DNA of 64,000 nt from Leifsonia sp. ku-ls (GTDB lineage Bacteria > Actinomycetota > Actinomycetes > Actinomycetales > Microbacteriaceae): positions 291,017 to 355,016 of the forward strand of contig QKXI01000002.1 in assembly GCA_003367665.1 (NCBI GenBank). Reading direction: 5' to 3'. Of this stretch, positions 25,710 through 34,409 are shown in pieces (position 1 is the stretch's first letter; each line of letters begins with the position of its first letter). The notes under the pieces were generated by a model that ran no database searches, was not told where the DNA came from, and was given only the letters and a program-made list of their open reading frames with translations. The translations under genes and the position numbers were made by a program.

Positions 25710-26162
25710 ATGGACGCCATCGACCGCCAGATCCTTGCTGCACTGCAGGAGGACGGCCGGCTCAGCCTCACCGACCTCGCCGCGCGCGTGGGTCTGACGC
25801 TGTCGCCGTGCCACCGCCGCGTGCGCGAGCTGGAGCGCGCGGGCGTCATCGAGCAGTACCGGGCCGTCGTGTCGCCCGCGGCCGTCGGCCTCGACTTCGA
25901 GGCGATCGTGTTCGTCACCATCGACCGCACCGACCCGGAGACGGTCCGGGCGTTCGAGGAGGGCGTGCTCGCCATCCCGAACATCGTGCAGGCCGAGCGG
26001 CTCTTCGGCGACCCGGACTACATGCTCCGCGTGCTCACGGCCGACCTGACCGCCTACCAGGAGCTGTTCGACGGCCCCCTCGGGGCGCTGCCGGGCGTCC
26101 GGAAGCTGTCCTCGACGCTGGTCATGAAGCAGGTGACCGGTCGGCGGGCGCTGCCGACCTGA
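25710..26162 (+). CDS. Lrp/AsnC-family transcriptional regulator
   Basis: 150 residues. The N-terminal winged helix (DRQILAALQEDGRLSLTDLA, RVGLTLSPCHRRVRELERAG) is followed by the RAM/ACT-like effector domain (FVTIDRTDPETVRAFEEGV, GDPDYMLRVLTADL). The ATG at 25710 is the first methionine of the family motif; the upstream open frame crosses the intergenic region. It probably controls the divergent exporter in response to an amino acid. Confidence 0.94.
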   Translation: MDAIDRQILAALQEDGRLSLTDLAARVGLTLSPCHRRVRELERAGVIEQYRAVVSPAAVGLDFEAIVFVTIDRTDPETVRAFEEGVLAIPNIVQAERLFGDPDYMLRVLTADLTAYQELFDGPLGALPGVRKLSSTLVMKQVTGRRALPT

Positions 26163-26168
26163 GCGCGG

Positions 26169-27014
26169 TCAGCCGGCGTTGTAGGCGGGGTGCAGCGCGA
26201 TCAGCAGCGTGGCGGTCCAGTGGCAGAGGAACGCGAGCACCGTGAGCGTGTGGAAGATCTCGTGGAATCCGAACACGCCGGGGATCGGGTTCGGCCGCTT
26301 CATGCCGTAGATGACCGCGCCCACGGTGTAGAACACGCCGCCGACCAGCACCAGGACCATCATGGCGACGTTCGCGTCCACCAGGTCGACGATGTACATC
26401 ATCGCCGCCCAGCCGAGGGCCACGTAGATCGGCACGTACAGCCAGCGCGGCGCCGTGATCCAGAACACCCGGAAGCCGATGCCGAGCAGCGCGCCGCCCC
26501 ACACCAGCGACAGCAGCAGGATGCCCTTGTCCGGCGGGAGCGCCAACACGGCGAGCGGCGTGTAGGTGCCTGCGATGAGCAGGAAGATGTTGGCGTGGTC
26601 GATACGCTTGAGCACCACCTTGGTGCGCGGCCGCCAGTTGAACCGGTGGTAGAGCGCCGAGTTGCCGAACAGCAGCATCGACGTGAGCATGAACACCGCC
26701 GACGCCCACTTCGCCGGCGCGCCGTGCGCCAGGCAGATCAGGACGATGCCGGCCGCGATCGTGACCGGGAACGTCGCCGCGTGGATCCACCCGCGCCAGG
26801 TCGGCTTGAGCTCCGCCGGGTTGGCGGGCGAGGCGTCGAGCAGCGGGATGTTGGGCAGATCGGGGCCGCCGTCGCGCGTGGCGCGCTCGTCGGCCTGCAC
26901 GGCGGCCCCGGAGGCGTCGAGGTCGGCGGTGGGCTCGCGGAGGAGCTCGGCGACGTCCTCACCGGAGCGGCGGGCGCCGGCGCTGCCGGTGTTCGGGCTC
27001 TTTCGGGGCGACAT
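26169..27014 (-). CDS. Hemolysin III / PAQR-family membrane protein
   Basis: 281 residues. A charged 75-residue N-terminus precedes seven membrane segments of the YqfA/TrhA type, with the conserved histidines in SALYHRF and FGFHEIFHTLTVLAF. A role in membrane lipid energetics has been proposed for the family. ATG 27014 lies seven bases from TACGCT on the minus strand, so it is likely leaderless. It is divergent from the prenyl synthase, a pairing also recalled from mycobacteria (Rv1085c-Rv1086). Confidence 0.93.
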   Translation of the reverse strand: MSPRKSPNTGSAGARRSGEDVAELLREPTADLDASGAAVQADERATRDGGPDLPNIPLLDASPANPAELKPTWRGWIHAATFPVTIAAGIVLICLAHGAPAKWASAVFMLTSMLLFGNSALYHRFNWRPRTKVVLKRIDHANIFLLIAGTYTPLAVLALPPDKGILLLSLVWGGALLGIGFRVFWITAPRWLYVPIYVALGWAAMMYIVDLVDANVAMMVLVLVGGVFYTVGAVIYGMKRPNPIPGVFGFHEIFHTLTVLAFLCHWTATLLIALHPAYNAG

Positions 27015-27086
27015 AGACCAAGCGTAGGGGAGAGGCGGTGTCCGGATGCTGTGAGTCGGGTCCGCTCGGCGCGCTAACGTAGCAGC

Positions 27087-27884
27087 GTGAGCAGACGCGG
27101 ATCGCCGGGGAGCCGGCTGCAGGCCAGCGGGCTGCTCTACGGGCTCTACCAGAAACGGCTCCGGCGCGACCTGAACCGCGATGCGCTGCCGAAGCACGTC
27201 GCGATGATCATCGACGGCAACCGACGCTGGGCGCGGCAGGCGGGCCTCACGACCGTCGCGCACGGACACCGCGCGGGCGCGGCCAAGATGCGCGAGTTCC
27301 TGGAGTGGTGCGACGAGCTGGGCATCCAGGTCGTCACCCTCTACCTGCTGTCGTCGGACAACCTGACCAACCGCGAGAGCGGCGAGCTGGGCGACCTGAT
27401 CGAGATCATCGCCGAGCTGGCCGACGACCTCTCCCGCTACGGCGACTGGCGGGTGAAGCACGTCGGCTCGGCCACCGGGCTGCCGCCGCGGCTGGTGGAG
27501 GCGCTGACGGCGGCGGAGAAGCGCACGGCGGGCAACACCGGCATGCACATCAACCTCGCCGTCGGCTACGGCGGCCGCAAGGAGATCACGGACGCCATGC
27601 GCAGCATCGTCGCCGCGCACCATGCCGAGGGCGGCAGCCTGGAGACGCTCGCGGATCTGCTCACGCCGGACCTCATCGGCGAGCACCTGTATACCGGCGG
27701 CCAGCCCGACCCCGACCTCGTCATCCGCACCTCCGGCGAGCAGCGTCTCAGCGACTTCATGCTCTGGCAGAGCGCGCACAGCGAGTTCTACTTCGTCGAG
27801 GCGCTCGGCCCCGACCTGCGCGAGGTCGACTTCCTCCGCGCCGTCCGCGACTACTCCCGCCGCCAGCGCCGCTTCGGCGGCTGA
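27087..27884 (+). CDS. Cis-prenyl diphosphate synthase (short Z-isoprenyl type)
   Basis: 265 residues of the UPP synthase family. HVAMIIDGNRRWAR carries the catalytic Asp of the first conserved region; VTLYLLSSDNLTNR, GYGGRKEI and DLVIRTSGEQRLSDFMLW are the other family blocks. The position beside hemolysin III matches Mycobacterium Rv1086, a short-chain Z,E-farnesyl diphosphate synthase, so the product may be a short starter for polyprenyl phosphate rather than C55 itself. TAACGT ends seven bases before the GTG start (leaderless). Confidence 0.93.
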   Translation: MSRRGSPGSRLQASGLLYGLYQKRLRRDLNRDALPKHVAMIIDGNRRWARQAGLTTVAHGHRAGAAKMREFLEWCDELGIQVVTLYLLSSDNLTNRESGELGDLIEIIAELADDLSRYGDWRVKHVGSATGLPPRLVEALTAAEKRTAGNTGMHINLAVGYGGRKEITDAMRSIVAAHHAEGGSLETLADLLTPDLIGEHLYTGGQPDPDLVIRTSGEQRLSDFMLWQSAHSEFYFVEALGPDLREVDFLRAVRDYSRRQRRFGG

Positions 27885-27892
27885 CCCTCCGC

Positions 27893-27966
27893 CCCGCCGT
27901 CGAGTCCGCGAAGACTGCCCGCTCGCGCGGCGTGTCGCGTGCAGTTTTTGTGGACTCGACGGCGGG
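27893..27966. terminator. Nested hairpin after the prenyl synthase gene
   Basis: CCCGCCGTCGAGTCC (27893-27907) pairs perfectly with GGACTCGACGGCGGG (27952-27966). Inside the 44-base loop, ACTGC and GCAGT form a second stem followed by TTTT. The structure ends 17 bases before the next gene's start, so it may also shape that gene's promoter. Confidence 0.65.
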
Positions 27967-27982
27967 CGGCCAGGATGGGGAC

Positions 27983-29101
27983 GTGACGACGATCGAAGAG
28001 TTCCGCGCCGGCTTCGGCGAAGAGCCGGGGTACCTGGACTACGGACGGGTCGGGCCGCTGTCGACGACGGCGCGCGCCGAGACGCTGGGGCAGTACGACA
28101 TCCTGTCGCGGGCCCGATTCGGGACCATCGAGCGGATGCGCGTCGAGGACGCGCGCGTGCGTGAGGCCGTCGCCGCGCTGACCGGATTCGCCGCCGACCA
28201 GGTCGTGTTCCAGCCGAACGCCTCCAGCGGGCTGCTGCACGCCGCCTTCGGGCTCACCGGCGGCGAGGTGCTGCTGTCGCTTGCCGAGTTCCCCTCGCTC
28301 ACCTACGCCGCCGAGCGTGCCGCCCACGCGCTGCGCGTCATCACGCCGACCTGGCTCGAGACGGACCACGGGCGCGTGACGCCGGCGCGCATCCGCGAGC
28401 AGCTGACCGAGAGCACCGCCGCCGTCATGGTGAGCCTGGTGGACTCCCGCACCGGCTACCTCGCCGACATCGACGGCATCCGGCAGGTCATCGGCGACCG
28501 GCTGCTGATCGTCGACGCGATCCAGGGCTTCGGCGTGGTCGACGCGCCGTGGGAGGTGGCCGACGTCGTCGTCTCGGGCGGCCAGAAGTGGATGCGCGCC
28601 GGCTGGGGCACCGGTTTCCTCGCCCTCAGCGAGCGCGCGATCGACCACCTGACGCCCGTGTTCAGCGGCTGGACCGGCTCCGGGCCCGACCAGCCGTGGG
28701 ACGAGGTGCGCGAGCCGGTGCGCGGCACCGCAGCGTTCTCCATCTCCAACCCCGACCTCGTGGCCGAGGCACGCTTCGCCGCCGCGCTGGAGGAGGTCGC
28801 TGCGGTGGGCGTGGATGCGGTGGCGGCGGCCGTCGCCGACAACGCCGAGCGCGTGCTGCAGCTCGCCGACGAGTTCGCCGTGCCGGTGAGCTCCTCCCGC
28901 AGCCCGAATGAACGCGCCGGCATCGTGGTGCTGGAGCCGCTGCCCGAGCAGCTCACCGCGCTCGGCGCCTCCCTGTTCAACCATGGCGTGACGGCCAGCG
29001 TGCGGGCGACCTCGGTGCGGATCAGCGTGCACGCCGGCACGACGGAGGAGACCTTCGACATGCTCCGCGCGGCGTTCACCTCGTACGCGTCGGTCGCCTG
29101 A
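27983..29101 (+). CDS. Class V aminotransferase family protein (PLP-dependent)
   Basis: 372 residues. Fold-type I PLP enzyme: cofactor lysine in VVSGGQKWMRAG, aspartate in LIVDAIQGFG. The N-terminus (GYLDYGRVGPLSTTARAE) lacks the usual YLNNA-type start but aligns with NifS/kynureninase-like proteins. The substrate is not evident; cysteine desulfurase, isopenicillin-epimerase-like and serine-type transaminases are alternatives. The GTG at 27983 lies seven bases after CAGGAT (leaderless candidate). Confidence 0.88.
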   Translation: MTTIEEFRAGFGEEPGYLDYGRVGPLSTTARAETLGQYDILSRARFGTIERMRVEDARVREAVAALTGFAADQVVFQPNASSGLLHAAFGLTGGEVLLSLAEFPSLTYAAERAAHALRVITPTWLETDHGRVTPARIREQLTESTAAVMVSLVDSRTGYLADIDGIRQVIGDRLLIVDAIQGFGVVDAPWEVADVVVSGGQKWMRAGWGTGFLALSERAIDHLTPVFSGWTGSGPDQPWDEVREPVRGTAAFSISNPDLVAEARFAAALEEVAAVGVDAVAAAVADNAERVLQLADEFAVPVSSSRSPNERAGIVVLEPLPEQLTALGASLFNHGVTASVRATSVRISVHAGTTEETFDMLRAAFTSYASVA

Positions 29102-29380
29102 CCCGCGTCGCCTCCCGGTCGCCGCCGCTCCCGAAAAGGGGGCGGATTGTTCACCTGCACGAAACACGACACGCGGCCGTACGGTGCTCGCGTGTCGGTG
29201 GCCGGGCGTAGGTTCGACGCATCGGGCACCGCGCCCGATCGAGACGGCCACAAAAGTTCGTCTCGGAACCCAGCGGCCGTCTCGCCAGTGAGATCCGCCG
29301 GCCCCCGAGGGGGCGGCGGGGTGGGAGTGGTCGTGGCGGCATCAACATCCCGACAGGCAGCAACCCGGTCGACCGGCTCG

Positions 29381-30691
29381 GTGGAGGACAGGGCCAAGAC
29401 GAGCGAGCGCACGTACGTGCTCGACACGTCCGTCCTCCTCTCCGACCCGAAGGCCATCTTCCGCTTCGCGGAGCACGCTGTCGTCATCCCGGTCGTGGTC
29501 GTGAGCGAGCTGGAGGGCAAGCGCAACGATCCCGAGATCGGCTACTTCGCGCGCCAGGCGCTGCGCAACCTCGACGACCTGAGGGTCCAGCACGAACGGC
29601 TCGACTTCCCGATCCCGGTCGGCGACGGCGGGTCGCTGCGGGTGGAGCTGAACCACTCCAACATGTCGGTCCTGCCGAGCGGCATGCAGCTGGGCGACAA
29701 CGACTCGCGCATCCTCGCCGTGGCGCTCAACCTGTCGAACGACGGGCTCGACGTCACCGTCGTCTCCAAAGACCTGCCGCTGCGCGTCAAGGCGGCCTCG
29801 ATCGGTCTCGCGGCGGAGGAATACCGGCACGAGCAGGTGGTCGATTCCGGCTGGACCGGCCTCGCCTCCATCGACCTCGGCAGCGACGAGATGGCCTCCC
29901 TCTACGAAGAGGAGTGGATGCGCACCGAGCTGGCCGCCGGCCTCCCCGTCAACACCGGCCTCGTCATCCACTCCGACCGCGGCTCGGCGCTGGGGCGTGT
30001 CGTCGCCGACGGCGAGGTGAAGCTCGTGCGCGGCGACCGCGACGTGTTCGGCCTGCACGGCCGGTCGGCCGAGCAGCGGCTCGCGATCGACCTGCTGCTC
30101 GACCCGGAGATCGGCATCCTCTCGCTCGGCGGGCGCGCCGGCACCGGCAAGTCGGCGCTCGCCCTGTGCGCGGGCCTCGAGGCGGTGCTGGAGCGGCGGC
30201 AGCACAAGAAGATCATGGTGTTCCGTCCGCTCTACGCGGTCGGCGGCCAGGAGCTCGGCTACCTGCCGGGCGACCAGGGCGAGAAGATGAACCCCTGGGG
30301 TCAGGCCGTGTTCGACACCCTCGGCGCCCTGGTGTCGCAGAACGTGCTCGACGAGGTGCAGGACCGCGGCATCCTGGAGGTGCTGCCGCTCACACACATC
30401 CGCGGCCGGTCGCTGCACGACGCCTTCGTGATCGTGGACGAGGCGCAGTCGCTGGAGCGCAACGTGCTGCTGACGGTGCTCAGCCGCATCGGCCAGAACT
30501 CGCGCGTGGTGCTCACGCACGACGTGGCCCAGCGCGACAACCTCCGCGTCGGCCGCCACGACGGCGTCGCCAGCGTGATCGAGACGCTGAAGGGCCACCC
30601 CCTCTTCGCCCACGTCACCCTCACCCGCTCCGAGCGCTCCGCCATCGCCGCCCTCGTCACCGAGATGCTGGAGGCCAACGAACTAGCCTGA
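29381..30691 (+). CDS. phoH2: PhoH2: PIN ribonuclease fused to PhoH ATPase
   Basis: 436 residues from this GTG. The N-terminal PIN domain has its acidic site in [19 protein letters not shown] and GDNDSRILA. The C-terminal PhoH ATPase has Walker [11 protein letters not shown] and Walker [10 protein letters not shown]. In mycobacteria the fusion unwinds and cleaves RNA. The start is uncertain: the 29381 GTG gives the usual family length, but in-frame GTGs at 29321, 29333 and 29192 exist, and the last lies seven bases after TACGGT (29180-29185). The extra N-terminal codons (AGG, AGT, AGA, CCA) look poorly coding, so the shorter form is preferred. Confidence 0.93.
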   Translation: MEDRAKTSERTYVLDTSVLLSDPKAIFRFAEHAVVIPVVVVSELEGKRNDPEIGYFARQALRNLDDLRVQHERLDFPIPVGDGGSLRVELNHSNMSVLPSGMQLGDNDSRILAVALNLSNDGLDVTVVSKDLPLRVKAASIGLAAEEYRHEQVVDSGWTGLASIDLGSDEMASLYEEEWMRTELAAGLPVNTGLVIHSDRGSALGRVVADGEVKLVRGDRDVFGLHGRSAEQRLAIDLLLDPEIGILSLGGRAGTGKSALALCAGLEAVLERRQHKKIMVFRPLYAVGGQELGYLPGDQGEKMNPWGQAVFDTLGALVSQNVLDEVQDRGILEVLPLTHIRGRSLHDAFVIVDEAQSLERNVLLTVLSRIGQNSRVVLTHDVAQRDNLRVGRHDGVASVIETLKGHPLFAHVTLTRSERSAIAALVTEMLEANELA

Positions 30692-30696
30692 CCTCA

Positions 30697-30765
30697 CACC
30701 ATCGCTTCCTCGATTAATCGACCGACACGCCGCGTTCGGCCGGAGGATTCGAGGAAGCGATGGTG
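30697..30765. repeat. Family B intergenic inverted repeat, copy 1 / terminator
   Basis: CACCATCGCTTCCTCGA (30697-30713) pairs perfectly with TCGAGGAAGCGATGGTG (30749-30765). The 60-bp core 30704-30763 matches 31340-31399 at 46 of 60 positions by my hand alignment. It lies between convergent phoH2 and the P-loop kinase gene, and supplies that gene's final codons and its TAA stop. Confidence 0.8.
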
Positions 30766-31313
30766 AGCGGGCCGGCGAGCCACGCTTCGACTTCGCGGGG
30801 GGTGCGCAGGCGTACGACGGTGAGGTGCGGGTGGGCGCGCTCGACGGCGGGGATGCGGTCGGCGTAGAGGCGGCGCGTCGAGACCGACCAGCGGATGATG
30901 TGCTCCGGGTCGCGGAGGATGGTGCGCAGTGGCGGCTCCTGGTTCCCATTCCACAGCTCCCGGCGGTGGACGCGGCGGGCGACGGTGCGGCGCACCACCC
31001 GCGGGAAGGTGACCCGCCAGTACGGCAGGTCGAGCCACACCAGCAGGTCCGCGCGCTCCGCCAGCAGCTCCCGGACGGCCGAGTACTGCCACTCCGTGGT
31101 CCAGGCCTCGGCCGCCGTGAACGCGAGCACATCGTCCCGGAACTCCGGCCGCGGCTCCCAGTCGGGACCGTGGTACAGGCCGTCGATCTCGGTGTGCGGG
31201 CCGCCGGTCACCGCGGCGATGCGCGCGGCGAGGGTCGTCTTGCCGCTGCCGGACACCCCCGCGACCACCACCCGCCGAGCCCGCCCCGGCAACCGATCGT
31301 CAAACCCCAGCAC
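30714..31313 (-). CDS. P-loop nucleotide kinase-like protein (adenylate kinase-related)
   Basis: 199 residues. Walker A is GVSGSGKTTLAARIA; YHGPDWEPR and LLVWLDLPYWRVTFPRVVRR match the adenylate kinase-like/topology-modulation protein family found widely in Gram-positives. The substrate is unknown. The last 15-17 codons (IASSNPPAERGVSVD) lie within the family B repeat, so the C-terminus has been redefined by repeat insertion or growth. A second copy of the repeat lies just upstream of the start. Confidence 0.88.
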   Translation of the reverse strand: MLGFDDRLPGRARRVVVAGVSGSGKTTLAARIAAVTGGPHTEIDGLYHGPDWEPRPEFRDDVLAFTAAEAWTTEWQYSAVRELLAERADLLVWLDLPYWRVTFPRVVRRTVARRVHRRELWNGNQEPPLRTILRDPEHIIRWSVSTRRLYADRIPAVERAHPHLTVVRLRTPREVEAWLAGPLTIASSNPPAERGVSVD

Positions 31314-31339
31314 CCCCCGAGCCTCTCACCTCCACCGCC

Positions 31340-31399
31340 GATTCCTCGAAAAATCCGCCGACACGCGGGGTGACGGCGGACTTTTCGAGGAAGCGATGG
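31340..31399. repeat. Family B intergenic inverted repeat, copy 2 / terminator
   Basis: TTCCTCGAAAAATCCGCCG (31342-31360) pairs with CGGCGGACTTTTCGAGGAA (31374-31392) with one mismatch around a 13-base loop, then GCGATGG as in copy 1. Same orientation as copy 1. It lies between the kinase start and the fumC stop, so it would terminate fumC transcription and insulate the kinase gene. Confidence 0.8.
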
Positions 31400-31414
31400 A
31401 GGGGGAGGAGGGGG

Positions 31415-32821
31415 TCAGCCGGGGTGCGTCATCGAGAGGACGTCGAGGGCGCTGTCCAGCTGCTCCAGGGTGACCTCGCCGCGCTCCACGAAGCCGAGGT
31501 CGATGACGGCCTCGCGCACGGTGATGCCCTTCGCGACCGCGTGCTTGGCGACCTTGGCGGCGGCCTCGTAGCCGATGACACGGTTGAGCGGGGTGACGAT
31601 GGACGGGCTCGACTCGGCGAACGCGCGCGCCCGGTCGAGGTTCGCCTCGAGGCCGCGGATCGTCTTGTCCGCCAGCACCCGGCTCGCCTGGGTGAGCAGG
31701 CGGATCGATTCCAGCAGCGCCGTGCCCATCACCGGGATCGCGACGTTCAGCTCGAACAGGCCGGACGCACCGCTCCAGGCGATGGTGGCATCGTTGCCGA
31801 CCACCCGCGAGGCGACCATGAGCACCGCCTCCGGGATCACCGGGTTGACCTTGCCCGGCATGATCGACGAGCCCGGCTGCAGGTCCGGGATGTGCAGCTC
31901 GCCGAGGCCGGTGTTCGGGCCGGAGCCCATCCAGCGCAGGTCGTTGGAGATCTTCGTCAACGACACGGCGATCGTGCGCAGGGCGCCGGACGCCTCGACG
32001 AGCGCGTCGCGGTTCGCCTGCGCCTCGAAGTGGTTGCGCGCCTCCGTGATCGGCAGCTCGGTCTCCTGCGTCAGCAGCTCGATGACGAGCTGCGGGAAGC
32101 CGAGCGGGGTGTTGATCCCGGTGCCGACGGCGGTGCCGCCCAGCGGGACCTCGGCGACGCGGGGGAGGGCGGCGCGGATGCGCTCGATTCCGTAGCGGAT
32201 CTGCGCCGCGTAGCCGCCGAACTCCTGGCCCAGGGTGACCGGCGTCGCGTCCATCAGGTGCGTGCGACCGCTCTTGACGGCCTCCGCCCACAGCTCCGCC
32301 TTCTCCTCCAGGGAGACCGCGAGGTGGTCGAGCGCCGGGATGAGGTCGTCGGTGAGCGCGCCGGTGACGGCGATGTGCACCGAGGTCGGGAAGACGTCGT
32401 TCGACGACTGCGACGCGTTGACGTGGTCGTTCGGGTGCACCGGACGGCCGAGGCGCCGGGTCGCGAGCGTCGCCAGCACCTCGTTCATGTTCATGTTCGA
32501 GGAGGTGCCGGATCCGGTCTGGTAGACGTCGATCGGGAACTCGGCATCGTGCGCCCCGGCCGCGACCTCGTCGGCCGCCGCGGCGATGGCGTCGGCGACG
32601 TCCTGGTCGAGCACGCCGAGGCGGGCGTTCGCCAGCGCGGCCGACTTCTTGATGCGCGCGAGCGCGGCGATCTGGGCCGGCTCGAGCACGGACCCGGAGA
32701 TGGGGAAGTTCTCCACCGCGCGCTGGGTCTGCGCGCTGTAGAGCGCATCCTTCGGGACGCGCACCTCGCCCATCGTGTCGTGCTCGATGCGGTACTCGGT
32801 GTCCGCCTGGGTGTCCACCAC
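31415..32821 (-). CDS. fumC: Fumarate hydratase class II
   Basis: 468 residues, standard for the tetrameric iron-independent fumarase. The signature [11 protein letters not shown] is intact, as are [14 protein letters not shown] and [17 protein letters not shown]. It interconverts fumarate and malate in the TCA cycle. Tandem GTG codons (32821 or 32818) can start it, preceded by GAAAGGA. It follows the carbonic anhydrase gene by 35 bases in the xseA-to-fumC gene string. Confidence 0.96.
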   Translation of the reverse strand: MVDTQADTEYRIEHDTMGEVRVPKDALYSAQTQRAVENFPISGSVLEPAQIAALARIKKSAALANARLGVLDQDVADAIAAAADEVAAGAHDAEFPIDVYQTGSGTSSNMNMNEVLATLATRRLGRPVHPNDHVNASQSSNDVFPTSVHIAVTGALTDDLIPALDHLAVSLEEKAELWAEAVKSGRTHLMDATPVTLGQEFGGYAAQIRYGIERIRAALPRVAEVPLGGTAVGTGINTPLGFPQLVIELLTQETELPITEARNHFEAQANRDALVEASGALRTIAVSLTKISNDLRWMGSGPNTGLGELHIPDLQPGSSIMPGKVNPVIPEAVLMVASRVVGNDATIAWSGASGLFELNVAIPVMGTALLESIRLLTQASRVLADKTIRGLEANLDRARAFAESSPSIVTPLNRVIGYEAAAKVAKHAVAKGITVREAVIDLGFVERGEVTLEQLDSALDVLSMTHPG

Positions 32822-32856
32822 GGTGTGTTTTTCCTTTCTGTGTGCGGAGCTCGGTG

Positions 32857-33489
32857 TCAGTCGCGCATGCCGACGACGACGTCGGGGACGACCCGGCCCT
32901 CCGCGAGCCGGTAGTTGGCGCCGACGATCGCGAGGGTGTTCTCGGCGACCGCGGAGGCGATGATCTCGGACTGGGCGAGCAGCTCGGAGACGGTGTCGCG
33001 CAGGTGCTCGCGGCCCACCTCGGAAGCGTCGACGCTCTTCGGGTCGACCGCGCCGTCGCCGCCGACACGGTGGACGGCGGGCACGATCGGCGCGATCAGC
33101 TGCGCGATGTGCGGTGGCAGCGGGTCGGCGTCCTCCGCCTGCGAGGCGATGGCGGACGCGACCGCGCCGCAGCTGTCGTGGCCGAGGACCAGGATGAGCG
33201 GGACGTGCAGCACGGCGACCGCGTACTCCAGCGACCCGATGACCGAGTCGGAGACGACCTGGCCCGCGTTGCGGACGACGAACGCGTCGCCCAGGCCCAT
33301 GTCGAAGATGATCTCGGCGGCCAGGCGCGAGTCGGCGCAGCCGAAGATCGCGGCGACCGGCTCCTGGCCGTTCGCGACGCTCTCGCGTCGCTCCACATCC
33401 TGGTGCGGGTGCTGCGGCTCGCCGGCGATGAAGCGGGCGTTGCCGTCGAGCATGGCGTTCCAGACCTTGCCGGGGCGCGTGGTGGGCAC
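32857..33489 (-). CDS. Beta-class carbonic anhydrase
   Basis: 210 residues. Zinc ligands are in [10 protein letters not shown] (Cys, with the Asp-Arg pair) and LGHDSCGAV (His, Cys). It hydrates CO2 in the cytoplasm, feeding carboxylases. The GTG at 33489 is preceded by AGGAGG inside the end of the DUF4245 gene, only two bases from its stop, so the two are co-translated. Confidence 0.95.
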   Translation of the reverse strand: MPTTRPGKVWNAMLDGNARFIAGEPQHPHQDVERRESVANGQEPVAAIFGCADSRLAAEIIFDMGLGDAFVVRNAGQVVSDSVIGSLEYAVAVLHVPLILVLGHDSCGAVASAIASQAEDADPLPPHIAQLIAPIVPAVHRVGGDGAVDPKSVDASEVGREHLRDTVSELLAQSEIIASAVAENTLAIVGANYRLAEGRVVPDVVVGMRD

Positions 33490-33491
33490 TG

Positions 33492-34151
33492 CTACTGACC
33501 TCCTGGGAGTGAGCGGATCTGGTCGGCCAGGGACGACGCGACCGTGCGAAATTCGGCGTCCTCTGCGGTGCCGAAGACGATGATCGTGCTGTCACCGGAG
33601 GAGGTGACCAGAGCGTACTCCACGTTGCCGTCGTCGGAACTGGAGGTGCGGTTGTCGTAGACGTCCCAGGTCACGCCGTCGATGACCCTGGTGCCCTTGA
33701 TCCGGGACTTGTTCACCTGGTCGGAGACCCAACTCTCGTTCGCGCCGAAGCCCTGCGTGAGGCCGATGAACTGCTGCTTCGGGGTGATGAAGCCCACGTA
33801 CCAGGAGTCGACCTTGTCGGCCGTCTTGGTGCGCAGCTCGGCGTTGTTGGACTTCCAGTCGGCCGGCAGTTTCGGCACCAGCAGCCGGTCGGGCTCGCTG
33901 CCCTGCGCCTGCTGGGCGATGGAGGCGTAGTCCACGGCGGGCTTGGTCGCCGACGGGTTGCCGCGCGGGACGATGAGGACGATGACGGCCACGATCGCGA
34001 GCGTCGCGAGCAGCGAGTAGACCAGGTTGTTGATCGTCTGCCGGTTGCGGTGGTTGGCCGAGTTCTGCGCCTTGCGGGCCGCGGTCTCCTCCGGCGTCTC
34101 CGGACGGCCGAGCTCCGCGACGACCGCGGGCGGCTTGTTGCGGGGGCTCAT
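33492..34151 (-). CDS. DUF4245 membrane-anchored protein
   Basis: 219 residues. A cytoplasmic N-terminus rich in charged residues precedes one membrane segment ([20 protein letters not shown]) and an exported domain ([35 protein letters not shown]). DUF4245 genes accompany xse, glpX and fum genes across actinobacteria, including mycobacteria. The function is unknown. The start overlaps the xseB stop by four bases. Confidence 0.9.
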   Translation of the reverse strand: MSPRNKPPAVVAELGRPETPEETAARKAQNSANHRNRQTINNLVYSLLATLAIVAVIVLIVPRGNPSATKPAVDYASIAQQAQGSEPDRLLVPKLPADWKSNNAELRTKTADKVDSWYVGFITPKQQFIGLTQGFGANESWVSDQVNKSRIKGTRVIDGVTWDVYDNRTSSSDDGNVEYALVTSSGDSTIIVFGTAEDAEFRTVASSLADQIRSLPGGQ

Positions 34152-34408
34152 TCGCCGTCGATCGCCCCCGGGGTGGCGGCGCCGGCGCGGGCCGCGTCGA
34201 GGCGCGCCTTGGCGCCGATCAGCCACTCCTCGCAGTGCCGCGCGAGGGCCTCGCCGCGCTCCCAGAGCGCGATCGACTCCTCCAGGGTGGTCGAGCCCTG
34301 CTCGAGCTCCTGCACCACGCGGATCAGCTCGTCGCGCGCCTCCTCGTAGGTGAGCGTGCTGAGCGGATCCCCGGCGGGGGTCGTCTCGGATGTGGGCATG
34401 GCGTCCAT
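34148..34408 (-). CDS. xseB: Exodeoxyribonuclease VII small subunit
   Basis: 86 residues with the conserved helical hairpin (STLTYEEARDELIRVVQELE, then GSTTLEESIALWERGEALAR). It binds XseA in multiple copies to form the single-strand exonuclease. The ATG at 34408 lies one base after the xseA stop; an in-frame ATG at 34399 is the alternative. Confidence 0.95.
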   Translation of the reverse strand: MDAMPTSETTPAGDPLSTLTYEEARDELIRVVQELEQGSTTLEESIALWERGEALARHCEEWLIGAKARLDAARAGAATPGAIDGE

Positions 34409-34409
34409 T

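Noticed and set aside
29192-29380. Separate antitoxin gene before phoH2
   Set aside because: The only GTG-initiated frame here is in frame with phoH2, has poor codon choice and no stop before it, so a separate protein cannot be supported.
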